Assembly (NCBI GenBank): GCA_009836625.1
Contig: VXVC01000005.1
Span: forward strand, 211,345-275,344
Direction of reading: 5' to 3'
Length of the DNA: 64,000 nucleotides
Origin: Holophagales bacterium
Lineage (GTDB): Bacteria; Acidobacteriota; Thermoanaerobaculia; Multivoradales; Multivoraceae
The notes below the pieces were generated by a model that saw only the letters and a list, made by a program, of their open reading frames with translations, made no database searches and had not been told where the DNA came from. Positions 39,879 to 49,516 of the stretch are shown one piece after another (within the stretch, counting starts at the first letter, position 1; every line of letters begins with the position of its first letter). A program made the translations under genes and the position numbers.

Positions 39879-41786
39879 CTACTGGCAGCGGAACGCTTTG
39901 AGGTCGCTCTTGGTGGTCGCCGTAGCGCCCGGTCGGTTGGTGTGCTCCCAGGGGTCGCCGCCGGGTCCCGTGACCACAAGGCTGAACTCCAGGGTCGTAA
40001 CGGGCGCCACGAACACCCAACGGTGTTGATTGTCCCTGCAACCGTTCAGCACCTTGATGAGGACCTCGGGGTTGTTGCGGCCGAAGAACCACAGGATGCC
40101 GCCCTCGCTGGACCAGGCTGCGCCCTGGGCCTGACCCGACTCGCCGCTTGGTGTGACGTAGCACATGCTGACCTCGTAGCCGCCCTCGAACTCGAGCACG
40201 GGGGTCGTCGGCGAACAACTCGCGACGTGCGGCGGCCCTGGACTCGGTCCGGGATCCGGATCCGGGTCGGGGCTGGGGCCGGGCCGCGGTGCGCTGCCTC
40301 TCCCGGCGAAACCGTCCTTGATCCAGTCGAAGACCTTCGTGTTGGGCACGGTCCCGCGCACGTTTTCCGACGTGTGGCCGACCGCGTAGACCATCACGTC
40401 TTCCCCGGCGTGCGTCTCGAGGAAGAGCGGGACCGTTGCCTCCTGCCGGTACGCCGAGTGGGCGGTGCTCGAAGGAACGGCGCCGCCGTAGCCTGCCGTC
40501 CTGTCGCTGTTCGGATTGACGCGCGATCCACTTCGGTGTCCCGGCCCGTTGGCGTAGCCCAGGATGGTGTAGGGAATGCCCCCCGAGTCTCCGCTCTCCG
40601 AGATCGTGCCTCCGCTGTCGATGTCGTGGACCGTTCCCAGGATGCCGTGGTGCGGCTGGTTGCGGAACGATGCGGGCACGGAGCGCGGGGTGTAGCGCAG
40701 GTCGCTGAGCGGTCGCATTGGGTAGCCGGCGATCGTGAAGACGTGGCTGTGGTCCGCGGTCGCGAGGATCAGGGTTCTGTTGAGATTCACGCTTCGCTGT
40801 GCAGCATTGATCGCTCGATCGAACATGCGGGTGTCGGTGAAGGCGCGATAGGCGTTCCCCTCGTGATGCGCGTGGTCGATGCGGCCCCCTTCGACCATCA
40901 GGAAGTACGGCTTTCCCGTCGCGGTGAGAATCTGGATCGCCTTCCTGGTCATCTCCTCCAGGCTCGGCTCGCCGCTGCCCCGGTCCGCTTCGTACGCCAG
41001 GTGACTCGACGCGAACAGGCCGATTGCGCGTCCGGAACCGCCCAGCGAATTGAGCCCCTGCCGGTTCCAGACGTAGCGATAACCCCGCTGTTGCAGCTCG
41101 TTTCGTAGATCGCGTCCGTCTGATCTCCGTCCTGGAAGTCCCTCGTCGTCCGAAGCCGAAGTCGGAAGGAAATGCCGTCGGCCACCACCGAAGATGACGT
41201 GAAGTCCGTCTCCGAGGCGTGTGTTGAAGCCACCTCCGCCCGGCACCATCTGCGCGGCGATCTCGTTCTCCAGGTTGCGGTCGTTGACGTGCGCGAAGAC
41301 GGCCGCAGGGGTCGCGTGGGTGACGCGAGTCGTCGTCACGATACCGACCGCGTAGCCCATCGAGATGGCCAGCTCGCCGATGTTCGTCAACCGCGGGCCG
41401 TCGCCGTTGCCGTTGAAGTCGCTGAACTCGGTCGTCGGGCCGTACCCGATCACGCCCGTGTTCGTGTTGACGCCGGTCATCATCGCCGACATCGTTGCGG
41501 CGCTGTCAGGCGTGATGTAGTCGGCCGACGCCGTGCGCGAAATGGCGGTGTAGGGCATGCGGTCCATCGTCAGTTGCCCGTCGACGCCGACCGTTGCGAT
41601 GCGGGTGGACGTGACGGTCGACACGCCCATGCCGTCGCCGACGAACAGGATGACGTTGTTTCTCTGCGCGGAGGCCGACTGAGCCGCGCCGAGCATGAGG
41701 GCAAAGACTGAGAGGGTGCCGATGTGCGCGCCCATGCCCAGGATCGATCCGAAGAAACTCCCTTTACCAGAACCCATCGTCTTCAT
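39879..41786 (-). CDS. Secreted alkaline phosphatase (PhoA family) with C-terminal type-C 'IKVLxGC' domain
   Basis: This 635-aa protein has a signal peptide ending near residue 41 (LMLGAAQSASAQ). The phosphatase domain has the metal Asp in VILFVGDGMGVST, the Ser nucleophile (S95) in ITPDSAATMSAMMTG, a His/Asp set in VEGGRIDHAHHEGNAY and LATADHSHVF, and a late His in YAVGHTSENV. A Pro/Asp linker (DPDPDPGPSPGP) leads to a module at residues 524-635 with GGYEVSMCYVTPSGESG, GILWFFGRNNPEVLIKVLNG and HRWVFVAPVTTLEFSLVV, the type-C version of the local shared domain. It would release phosphate from organic esters at the cell surface. The ATG overlaps the stop of the upstream protease gene (ATGA). 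Confidence 0.88.
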   Translation of the reverse strand: MKTMGSGKGSFFGSILGMGAHIGTLSVFALMLGAAQSASAQRNNVILFVGDGMGVSTVTSTRIATVGVDGQLTMDRMPYTAISRTASADYITPDSAATMSAMMTGVNTNTGVIGYGPTTEFSDFNGNGDGPRLTNIGELAISMGYAVGIVTTTRVTHATPAAVFAHVNDRNLENEIAAQMVPGGGGFNTRLGDGLHVIFGGGRRHFLPTSASDDEGLPGRRSDGRDLRNELQQRGYRYVWNRQGLNSLGGSGRAIGLFASSHLAYEADRGSGEPSLEEMTRKAIQILTATGKPYFLMVEGGRIDHAHHEGNAYRAFTDTRMFDRAINAAQRSVNLNRTLILATADHSHVFTIAGYPMRPLSDLRYTPRSVPASFRNQPHHGILGTVHDIDSGGTISESGDSGGIPYTILGYANGPGHRSGSRVNPNSDRTAGYGGAVPSSTAHSAYRQEATVPLFLETHAGEDVMVYAVGHTSENVRGTVPNTKVFDWIKDGFAGRGSAPRPGPSPDPDPDPGPSPGPPHVASCSPTTPVLEFEGGYEVSMCYVTPSGESGQAQGAAWSSEGGILWFFGRNNPEVLIKVLNGCRDNQHRWVFVAPVTTLEFSLVVTGPGGDPWEHTNRPGATATTKSDLKAFRCQ

Positions 41787-44700
41787 GGCTGGCTCCTCGT
41801 TGTCGGAATCGGTGTGTAGCTCTGAACCTCTGATGTTGGAACGGTGACGGTCGCACTTCCGCCGTGGTTGACTCCGAGACGGATCAGGAACACTCTGACC
41901 GAGGGCGCAGGATGATCCTGCCACGCGATCCAGCTTGAGGTCGACGTCAAGCGGGCCCTGATGCTGAGTTTCGTGGATCCTGTCGCGCGGTCATCCACCA
42001 TCATCGCCATCCCTGTTGAGGACAGCCAGGACAGGCCGATCCAGGTGTCGCCGCCACTGAGCTTCTGGGCGGTGATGTCGCCGCCAATCCTGTAACACCG
42101 CCACCTCCCCGCCGGCGGACTTGCCAGCGTGCCCGTGAACTCGCCGATAGCTCTTCCCGGGTGTCCCCCGGAATCGGAGTAGAACGTGAGCTTCATGGGC
42201 AGGCGACTGCTGTTGCCGACATTCGGCCGCCGCGCGACACAGACCGTCACGTGATCCACGGTGCCGCTCTGCCTGAGGCGGAAGCGCTGGGCGTACTCCT
42301 GTTCGTGGACGTCACGGGAGTTTGCCCTGAGCCAGGAGGTCGTACTGGTGTCACCGTCGTCGTAGCGGTACTCGGCCAGGGCGCTGCCTACCGCCACTCT
42401 GACTCCGGTGGAGCAGTTGTTGTCCGTTCTTGACTCGCCGGTCACCGAGTCGACGCAGGCGCCGTAGTAGTACGTGCCGTGGGTTGAAGTGGCGGTGAGA
42501 TCGATCGACTCCGCGCTCGAAGCCGAAGCGGAAAGCGTCCCTAGGGCGTCTGTTCCAACTTCGCTGTCCGCTCTGCTGATCGTGGAGTCGGAGGAGCGGT
42601 AGTAGCGGAGAGTCGTCGAGGTGGACCGACCGTTACCCTGGTTTTCAACGATCGCGTTCAATGTGAACGTCGCTCCTGCTGTGACGCTCGGGTCAGTCGC
42701 CGAAACGGAAGAGACGACCAGGTCGGGCGCCCGAGGCTCACGATCGCCGCACGCGAACCCCTCGGCATCGACAACCGACTGCCCGTCCCGTGAACGGAAC
42801 CACTTGAGCTCGTTCGTGTCGGTATCCCTGATGGCGACGTTGAAGTCGGCGTCCGAGGCGGCTCCCGCGTAGACCGTCCAGTGGCCGTTGGTGCTGCATG
42901 TGTTGGCGATCCGCACCAGCAGTTCGGGGTCGTCGCTGTCGAAGGTGAAGAGGCCCGAGGACTTGCCCAGGTCGGCCGATAGCGCGCCCGCGGCCCGACT
43001 CGAACCGCCGTCAGGCACGTACCATGCCTTTACCCTGAAGATGTCATCCTGCAGAAGGCAGGTTGCGCCGCTACAGATCGGGTCGTCCGGGTCGCCGACC
43101 CCGCCGGGCGAGGTCTCGGAGTCACCGTCCGTGCAGGCGAACCCCTCCGTGTCCGCGACGGACCGGCCGCCTCGCACGCCGAACCACTTGAGTTCGTTGG
43201 TGTCGGTATCCCGGACGGCAACGCTGAAGTCGGCCTCCGACGCGACCCCGGCGTACACCTCCCAGTAGCCCGTAGTGCGGCAGCGATTGACGATTCTGAC
43301 GAATAGCTCGGGACTGCCGCTGCCGCCGCTGAACAGCCCGGCGGAGTCCGCCAGCGCCGCTTCTATCGCTCCGGCGCTTTGGCCCGGAGCGCCCGCCTGC
43401 GAGTAGCGGGCCTTGACCCTGAAACGCTGCCCTTGCAGGAGGCAGGTGTCGCCGCTGCAGGGGCTGTCGGCAGGTTCGCCGGGCGGCGTCCCGTTGTCCG
43501 ACCCGGTGCACCGGAACGCCATGGCATCCGCGACGGCCTGCCCGCCCTGCGAACGGAACCACTTGAGTTCGTTTGTCTCGGTGTCTCTGATGGCCACGCT
43601 GAAGTCCGCGTCCGAGGCGGTCCCCGCGTAGACCGTCCAGTAGCCGCTGCTACTGCATGTGTCGGCTATCCGGACCAGTAGCTCCGGGTTGCCGCTGTCG
43701 AAGGCGAAGAGGCCGGCGGACTCGCCCAGATCCACGGACGTCGCATCGGCGGCCTGGCTCGCGCCGCCGCCCCGCGCGTACCAGCTCTTCACCCTGAAGC
43801 GGTCTTCCTGCAGGAGACAGGTGACACCGCTGCACGGGACGCCGTTCGCGGTACCGCCGGGATCGGTTGGCGCTGCGTGGTCGTCGCTCGTCGTACAGGC
43901 GAACGCCTCGGTGTCGGTGATGGACCGGCGGTCTCGGGTACGGAACCACTTGAGCTCGTTGGTTTCTACATGCCTGACCGCAACGCTGAAGTCGGCGTCC
44001 GATGCGACCCCGGCGTGGACTTCCCAGTAGCCCGTCGTGTGGCACTGATTCACGATCCTGACGAGCAGTTCGGGACTGCCGCCCTCGCCACCGAACAGCC
44101 CGGCGGAGCCCGCCAGCGTCGTTTCCATCGCTCCGGCGCTCTGGCTCGGGGCGCCGGCCTTCGAGTAGCGGGCCTTGACCCTGAAGCGCTGTCCTTGCAG
44201 GAGACAGGTGTCTCCACTGCAGCTTGCCGTTGCTCCGTCTACGGAGATCGGCACTCCGCTGGAACAGTTGTTCCTTCTGTCCGATTCGCCGGAGACTGCG
44301 TCCACGCAGGCCCCGTAGTAGTACGTGCCGGGAGTGGCGGGCGCCTGCAGGTCGATGGACTGCCTGTCCGTCGCCGACGGGGAGAGAGCGCTCACCGGGT
44401 CGGCACCCACGGGCGTGTCGGACGTCGTGATGTTGCTGTTCGATGACCGGTAGTAGCGGAGGGTGGTTGCACTCGACCGGTCGTCCCCGCGGTTGCGCAC
44501 CGTGGCGGCGAACGTGAAGGCGCCGCCCGGCGCCACGGCGGTTTCGGTCGTCTGAGCGGACTCGACCACCAGATCCGGGGCCTGGGAAGGGTAGAGGTGA
44601 CGCACCGCGGCCCGGTCGTCGCTGTTCAGCGCCGCGCCGCGGCCGTCGGCGTGAGCGTGGGCTCGCATCAGCGCCTCGCGGGTCACACTGCCGCAGGGCC

Positions 44701-45901
44701 CACTCGCCTCGTCGCCGCAGGGGTGGGAGATTCCGAGCAGGTGGCCCAGCTCGTGGCCCATGATCTCCTCGTGGGACTTGCGTGGATTCGAGGTCGCGCT
44801 CACCCACTCGCTGTATCCGTCCTGCGTCGTGATATTGGACTCGATGATCTCGAGCGCCTCGACCGCGCCGTTGCCCGGAACAGCGTGCGGCGTCGTTGGG
44901 GCGCCGCAATGGAACCACGTAGTGGCAATGGCGAGCGTCCCACCCCTGCCCCGCCGGTACGACCCCGGGATCTCGTCGAACGGATCCTCGTACGAGATGG
45001 AGTTCACCCCGTCGACCTCGTCGATCAGGTAGTCCCGGTTCGACGTGCCGCTAAGGGCCAGGTTCACCCGGCTCCCGGGATCGTCGTTCCAGGCGCGGAT
45101 GGCCGCGCGCACCTCCGACAGGCCGCCGCCGGGCACGCCGGGCTGACCGGTTGCCTGGACGGTGACGCCGATCCGCTCGCCGCGGTCGAACTCACGCCAG
45201 CGCACGGGGAAACCGTCGTGGAAGCACCTCCCGGGCGTCCGTGTGAGCCGGAACGGCTCGGCAATCGACTGGGGCAATGCCGGCCAGCCGACGTCGAAGT
45301 AGTCCGCAGGCCGCTCCAAACCCGCAGCCCTGTCGGCGATCCAGCGGCGGAAGCGGTCCGCGTCGCGCGGCAGCCGGCTCCGGACCTGCTCGGCGGCCGA
45401 CGGTTCGTCCGGCGCCGGCACCTCGCCATGGATTGACGGCTCGCGCGCCAGCAGCACGCCGTCCCCGGCCCGAACCTCGAAGAACAGGCCCAGGGCGAAC
45501 TCGACGGGGCGGTAGACACCGTCCGACGGATCGAGGAAGAGAAGCGCGCGGTCGCCCTCGGCGAGCATCGGCAGGCCGAGGACTCTCATCGCCACACCGT
45601 CGACGTCGACGCCGCCCGGCTGCCGGACGATGATGCCGCTGCCTGGCACGAAGCCCTTCAGCACCTCCTCGACCGCGAACAGGTAGTCGGTCGTCGGAGA
45701 CCTTCCGGCTGACCCTGGCTGCGCGCTCAGGACCTCGCCGAAGACGATGATTGGCGACCGGTCCACCATGCTCTCGTCCGTCGGCATGACGTAGACGATG
45801 GCTGCAGCCGGCAGGGCGGACAGCAATGCGAGGACCGCTGTGGTCGTCTGGAAGCGAAGACGTGTTCTCCGGCCGGTCGGGCGCCCTTTGTCGGTCGGCA
45901 T
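41783..45901 (-). CDS. Secreted metzincin-type metalloprotease with CARDB and four type-A repeat domains
   Basis: This 1372-aa protein has an N-terminal signal (TTTAVLALLSALPAAAIVYV). A protease domain spans about 210-440, with zinc motif HEEIMGHELGHLLGISHP (HExxHxxGxxH at 383-393). Then come CARDB 1 (441-555), four type-A repeats (561-669, 690-798, 815-923, 943-1051), CARDB 2 (1058-1172) and a beta-sandwich 'YDDG' domain (1176-1349) also found in the protein at 55483. The repeats alternate as A-B-A'-B'. It probably degrades or processes extracellular protein, with the repeats mediating attachment. Its ribosome-binding site is buried in a long hairpin (45910-45947). The stop overlaps the phosphatase start. 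Confidence 0.82.
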   Translation of the reverse strand: MPTDKGRPTGRRTRLRFQTTTAVLALLSALPAAAIVYVMPTDESMVDRSPIIVFGEVLSAQPGSAGRSPTTDYLFAVEEVLKGFVPGSGIIVRQPGGVDVDGVAMRVLGLPMLAEGDRALLFLDPSDGVYRPVEFALGLFFEVRAGDGVLLAREPSIHGEVPAPDEPSAAEQVRSRLPRDADRFRRWIADRAAGLERPADYFDVGWPALPQSIAEPFRLTRTPGRCFHDGFPVRWREFDRGERIGVTVQATGQPGVPGGGLSEVRAAIRAWNDDPGSRVNLALSGTSNRDYLIDEVDGVNSISYEDPFDEIPGSYRRGRGGTLAIATTWFHCGAPTTPHAVPGNGAVEALEIIESNITTQDGYSEWVSATSNPRKSHEEIMGHELGHLLGISHPCGDEASGPCGSVTREALMRAHAHADGRGAALNSDDRAAVRHLYPSQAPDLVVESAQTTETAVAPGGAFTFAATVRNRGDDRSSATTLRYYRSSNSNITTSDTPVGADPVSALSPSATDRQSIDLQAPATPGTYYYGACVDAVSGESDRRNNCSSGVPISVDGATASCSGDTCLLQGQRFRVKARYSKAGAPSQSAGAMETTLAGSAGLFGGEGGSPELLVRIVNQCHTTGYWEVHAGVASDADFSVAVRHVETNELKWFRTRDRRSITDTEAFACTTSDDHAAPTDPGGTANGVPCSGVTCLLQEDRFRVKSWYARGGGASQAADATSVDLGESAGLFAFDSGNPELLVRIADTCSSSGYWTVYAGTASDADFSVAIRDTETNELKWFRSQGGQAVADAMAFRCTGSDNGTPPGEPADSPCSGDTCLLQGQRFRVKARYSQAGAPGQSAGAIEAALADSAGLFSGGSGSPELFVRIVNRCRTTGYWEVYAGVASEADFSVAVRDTDTNELKWFGVRGGRSVADTEGFACTDGDSETSPGGVGDPDDPICSGATCLLQDDIFRVKAWYVPDGGSSRAAGALSADLGKSSGLFTFDSDDPELLVRIANTCSTNGHWTVYAGAASDADFNVAIRDTDTNELKWFRSRDGQSVVDAEGFACGDREPRAPDLVVSSVSATDPSVTAGATFTLNAIVENQGNGRSTSTTLRYYRSSDSTISRADSEVGTDALGTLSASASSAESIDLTATSTHGTYYYGACVDSVTGESRTDNNCSTGVRVAVGSALAEYRYDDGDTSTTSWLRANSRDVHEQEYAQRFRLRQSGTVDHVTVCVARRPNVGNSSRLPMKLTFYSDSGGHPGRAIGEFTGTLASPPAGRWRCYRIGGDITAQKLSGGDTWIGLSWLSSTGMAMMVDDRATGSTKLSIRARLTSTSSWIAWQDHPAPSVRVFLIRLGVNHGGSATVTVPTSEVQSYTPIPTTRSQP
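42749..43459 (-). repeat. Second copy of the duplicated two-repeat unit (A'-B') in the metzincin gene
   Basis: This unit encodes residues 815-1051 (type-A repeats 3 and 4). Repeat 3 shares LLQGQRFRVKARYS and VNRCRTTGYWEVYAG with repeat 1; repeat 4 shares SGLFTFDSDDPELLVRI and WTVYAGAASDADF with repeat 2. The pairing pattern indicates duplication of a whole two-repeat block. Confidence 0.75.
43508..44221 (-). repeat. First copy of the duplicated two-repeat unit (A-B) in the metzincin gene
   Basis: This unit encodes residues 561-798 (type-A repeats 1 and 2). Each repeat starts with a CSGxTCLLQ motif and ends with an ETNELKWFR strand and a D-x-x-AFxC cap. The paired copy is at 42749-43459. Confidence 0.75.
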
Positions 45902-45907
45902 TGCCAG

Positions 45908-45947
45908 TCCTCTCCGCGGTCCCAGGATGTCCGGGCACCGCGGAGAG
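45908..45947 (-). promoter_or_regulatory. Long hairpin burying the Shine-Dalgarno of the metzincin gene
   Basis: On the minus strand CTCTCCGCGGT (45947-45937) pairs perfectly with ACCGCGGAGAG (45920-45910). The 16-base interior can pair further as GGG/CCC and GG/CC with single-base bulges, leaving a four-base loop. The SD-like GGAGAGGA (45915-45908) is mostly inside the 3' arm, and the ATG (45901) follows six bases later. There is no U-tract, so translational control, or a thermosensor or attenuator, is more likely than simple termination. Confidence 0.6.
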
Positions 45948-45973
45948 CCTAGCGAAGGGGTGATCGGGGCTCG

Positions 45974-48900
45974 CTATGGGCTGCAGTGGAACGCGTTGCT
46001 CTCCGTGATCGCAGGTGCCGGCGGGCCGGGCGCCTTGGAGTGGGTCCAGGTCTTGCCGGTCAGCGTGTCGGTCACGACAATGTCCAGCCCCTGATCAGTG
46101 GCGGAGGCCGCATACACCCAGTGGTGATCGTTGATCGCGCAGCCATCGAGCACCTTGATCAGCATCTCCCAGTTGCCGGGTTCGAAGAAGTAGAACAAAC
46201 CCGAGTTGTTCGTGCCCACGGGGACCGCCCTGGCGGGACCTCGGCCGCCATCCGCCGTCGACCAGTCGACCGTCACCTCGAACCGGCTGTCGGCAAGGCA
46301 CAGCGATGAGTCGCTGCCCGCGCATCCCGAAGTGGCGCTCCTGGCGGCCACGAGCGACAGAGGCTTACGCAGAAGGCCGGTTGATCGGTCCGTCGCTACG
46401 TGCCTCGAAGCTGACGCGGCTCCGCGGCCTTCGCCACAGGCCGCGGAGAACGCTTCGTTGTCCGTGATCGCCGGCGCCGGTCGACCAGCCTCGTTGCGGT
46501 ACTCCGCCGACTCCCCACTGACCGTGTCCCTCACACGAATCGAGTAGCCGAGATCCGTCGTCGAGGCGCCGTAGACCCAGACATGGCCGTTCAGCGCGCA
46601 GCCGTCCAGCACCTTGATCAGGATCTCCCAATTGTCGCGGTCGAAGAAGCGGAACAGGCCGGAGTCGTTCGTCCCCGCGGGATCCACGCTTCCCGGTCCG
46701 CTCCGACCGGCCCCTGTCCACCAATCCACGCGCACCTCGAACCGCGAGTCCTGCAGGCACATCGTCTCATCGTCTGACACGCACGTGCCCGCCGACGTGG
46801 CCGCAGCGACAGCAAGCGTCACTGGCAGGTCCACCCCCTGATCAGGCCACCGGTCGGAAGTGATGGTCACATCGGCCCTGTAAGTACCAGGCTCACCGGA
46901 GGCCGATGCTTGAACCGCTAACTCCGCCTCACGCCCGGCTTCAAGAGTTACTTCCGCTGGATGAACCGTCAGCCAGTCCCGGTCGGAGGCGATGCGGTAG
47001 GAGAGTGGCTGGTCCGCCAGGTTCCTCAGTTCAAACGTCTGAGTCGGAGGTTGGAGCCCTCCGACCGACACGAAGGTGAATGCCCGCGGAAAGGTAATCA
47101 CCGGAGGGCCCTGCACCACGCTCGACTGGATGCGGCCCTCCACTCTCTCGGAACCGATCACAGACAGGAACCATGGACCCTCCACGAGCGGGGGCTGTGA
47201 TTCCCGCGTGATCACCAGCCTCGCGCCACCATCGCGCACCTGTTCCGAGAAGGACAACTCGTCCAGGTACTCTGTTTCGGTCAGGCCGACACCCAGTGTC
47301 GCGTCGTACTCCCCGCCCTCAAGCGAAAGCTCCACCGTCAGCTTCTGCGCGCCGACGGGAACATGAACCCAATAGCCAGCTATGTGCCGACTGTCGAATG
47401 TGGCGCCTTGCCACTCCACTGGCGTCGGACTGCCGGGCTCAAGCAACGGGTACACAGAAAAGACGGCTTCCAGTTCCGTGGCGTCATACACGTGGAGAGC
47501 CGTGACCGGATCCGTGCCGTAAGCGTCTCTCCTCCACGCGACGAACCTCCTCTCCTCGGAGAGCGGCCTGGCAGTCACCTGCACCAGGGTTCCCTCGCGC
47601 CAGCCCCAGCGGTTCCACGGGTACTCCTCCCCGTAGAGTTCCGTCGGCGGAGGAGTGATGTCGATTTCGCCCCCCGCCGACCATCTGCGGATTGGTAGAT
47701 AGTCTTCGAGTTGCATCGTGAACGTGCCGCCTTCTGCAGGGACTTCCAGCTCGCGCGTGACAAGCGCGTAGTAGCCTCCCTCCGGGCTGGCCTCCAATGT
47801 TCCAGTAACACCATCACTCCAGGCAAGGAAGCGCCGAATCACATTCAAATCAAACGGATCAATCGCGTCGTACGTGGTAACGCGGACCTTGCCGTCCTCT
47901 CCGCGGTACTCCCGGAAGAAGTCGTCGACAGCCCATGCGCGAGGCACTCTCCGGAACCAGGTTCTCCCACCATCGTTACTCGTTCGACGACCCCCGGTGG
48001 AGTTGGTCAGGAGGTAGCCGTGTCCCATCGGACTACCGTCTATATCAATCCTGACCACAGGACCCCTCAAGAACTTCGCGCGCATGAAGGAGACGTCCAG
48101 CCGGCCGGTGTCGCCGCCGTTTCGGCGAGATGGAACGGCTAGAATCAGCGGGTTCTCCGCCGGACTCCTGGCAGCTTCCAGGTCGAGGTCCCAGGAGTCA
48201 AAACTCCTCCCTGGACTCGGAATAGCCTCGAACTCCACCAAGGAACCCACGGTGTAGAAGTCGTCATCCGCGCGGGGCGCTATCCGTATCGTTCCTTCCT
48301 GACTCTGATGAAAGTCAGACGGCAACAACTTCTCCTGCTCGATGAAACTGGCTTGGTACCAGGTCGTCGCCGGATCCGCGGTCACGACGTGAGCCTGACT
48401 GCCCTCGTCGGTCCAGCGGCCGAAAAGATAGCGAGTGCGGTCACCCGAGAATTGCGGCGAGAGCGCCTCGATGCTGTGCCGACTGCCAGGTTCCCACTCG
48501 AAACTCACCGGCGTGTCAGTCTCGACTCCGTCAACGACGATTCTCAGACCCGGCGGATTGGTTGAGATCGTGGTCCGCGAGGGAGGTGGGCCATAGAGGT
48601 GTGCCACGTAGTCGATGTCGCCGCTCGACAGCGGGGCCGGGAGCCAGCCGGATCCAATGGACATACCGGGAGGGATCGTCTCGAACCAAGGCAAGTCGTT
48701 CAAACCCCGCCCGTAGTGCATGGCGGAGGCGAAGTCGTAGGGTCGTGCGTGACGCGCGGCGAGACTCATGTTGTGAGCGAACGTGCAGGCTGCTATGTTG
48801 TCTGAGTGGACCATCAGGTAGCGATCGCGGTCCATGCGTTGGTGCTCGTGCCACAGGCCGACGGTATGGCCGATCTCGTGGACCAGGATGCTCACACCGC

Positions 48901-49438
48901 ATTCTGTGCCCCAGACAGACTGCTCGCCACCGATCATCCCAATATGGGAGCGGCAAGCGCCGTCTCCTTTCCTGAAGCGCACGTAGTTCGGCTCCGCATC
49001 CCTTTCCACCAGGCTGATCACCGTCCTCCGGTTCCAGATGCTGATTGCCTCCAGGACAGCCTTGCTATCCTCGACGTGCTCGTCGATGACGTACGGTATG
49101 ACGCCTCCCGGCCAAAGGTGATCCTCCGGCTCGGTGGAAGTCGAGCGGCTCAGTCCGGCCATGCTCCCGGGGAAGGCCAAAGGGTCACGAGTGGCCGCCG
49201 CCTCTTCAGCGGTCCCGAGGACGATGTCGCCCCCAAGGACCGCGAGGCCGTCGACCACCTCGTAGGCTAGCTCCTGGCCCCGGAAGATCGTCGTCGAGAG
49301 CGGCCCCCGGGCCACCCCGAAGGGCCAGTGAGGTACGGAGGCTGACGCGTCACCGCCAGCAGTCCGGGGGATGGTCTGGGCTCTGGCTGGAAGCGCAGGC
49401 AGTGCAGCGATGAGCACGATCAGAGTCGCTCTAAGCAT
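45974..49438 (-). CDS. Secreted astacin-type (M12A) metalloprotease with BACON-like and two type-B repeat domains
   Basis: This 1154-aa protein has a signal peptide ending near ALPARAQ (about residue 21) and a propeptide-like stretch to 110. The astacin-like domain has zinc motif LVHEIGHTVGLWHEHQR (H187, H191, H197) and Met-turn FASAMHYG near 240. A PEGA-like strand region (about 288-330) and a long beta-rich middle follow, with a BACON-like domain around 780-880 (DWLTVHPAEVTLEAGREAEL). Two type-B repeats end the protein (886-1001 and 1039-1154), each with SGLFxFF, NWExLIKVLDGC and PAPAIT. The ATG at 49438 is preferred, with GAGG eight bases upstream. G+C is low for the window: 30 of 60 in row 48301. 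Confidence 0.85.
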   Translation of the reverse strand: MLRATLIVLIAALPALPARAQTIPRTAGGDASASVPHWPFGVARGPLSTTIFRGQELAYEVVDGLAVLGGDIVLGTAEEAAATRDPLAFPGSMAGLSRSTSTEPEDHLWPGGVIPYVIDEHVEDSKAVLEAISIWNRRTVISLVERDAEPNYVRFRKGDGACRSHIGMIGGEQSVWGTECGVSILVHEIGHTVGLWHEHQRMDRDRYLMVHSDNIAACTFAHNMSLAARHARPYDFASAMHYGRGLNDLPWFETIPPGMSIGSGWLPAPLSSGDIDYVAHLYGPPPSRTTISTNPPGLRIVVDGVETDTPVSFEWEPGSRHSIEALSPQFSGDRTRYLFGRWTDEGSQAHVVTADPATTWYQASFIEQEKLLPSDFHQSQEGTIRIAPRADDDFYTVGSLVEFEAIPSPGRSFDSWDLDLEAARSPAENPLILAVPSRRNGGDTGRLDVSFMRAKFLRGPVVRIDIDGSPMGHGYLLTNSTGGRRTSNDGGRTWFRRVPRAWAVDDFFREYRGEDGKVRVTTYDAIDPFDLNVIRRFLAWSDGVTGTLEASPEGGYYALVTRELEVPAEGGTFTMQLEDYLPIRRWSAGGEIDITPPPTELYGEEYPWNRWGWREGTLVQVTARPLSEERRFVAWRRDAYGTDPVTALHVYDATELEAVFSVYPLLEPGSPTPVEWQGATFDSRHIAGYWVHVPVGAQKLTVELSLEGGEYDATLGVGLTETEYLDELSFSEQVRDGGARLVITRESQPPLVEGPWFLSVIGSERVEGRIQSSVVQGPPVITFPRAFTFVSVGGLQPPTQTFELRNLADQPLSYRIASDRDWLTVHPAEVTLEAGREAELAVQASASGEPGTYRADVTITSDRWPDQGVDLPVTLAVAAATSAGTCVSDDETMCLQDSRFEVRVDWWTGAGRSGPGSVDPAGTNDSGLFRFFDRDNWEILIKVLDGCALNGHVWVYGASTTDLGYSIRVRDTVSGESAEYRNEAGRPAPAITDNEAFSAACGEGRGAASASRHVATDRSTGLLRKPLSLVAARSATSGCAGSDSSLCLADSRFEVTVDWSTADGGRGPARAVPVGTNNSGLFYFFEPGNWEMLIKVLDGCAINDHHWVYAASATDQGLDIVVTDTLTGKTWTHSKAPGPPAPAITESNAFHCSP

Positions 49439-49516
49439 GTAGTCCACCTCAAGTTGCTGTTCCTGGGTAGTTCGCCCACCGACCGTCTCAGGCCGTCCAT
49501 GCCCTACTCCTCGCGC

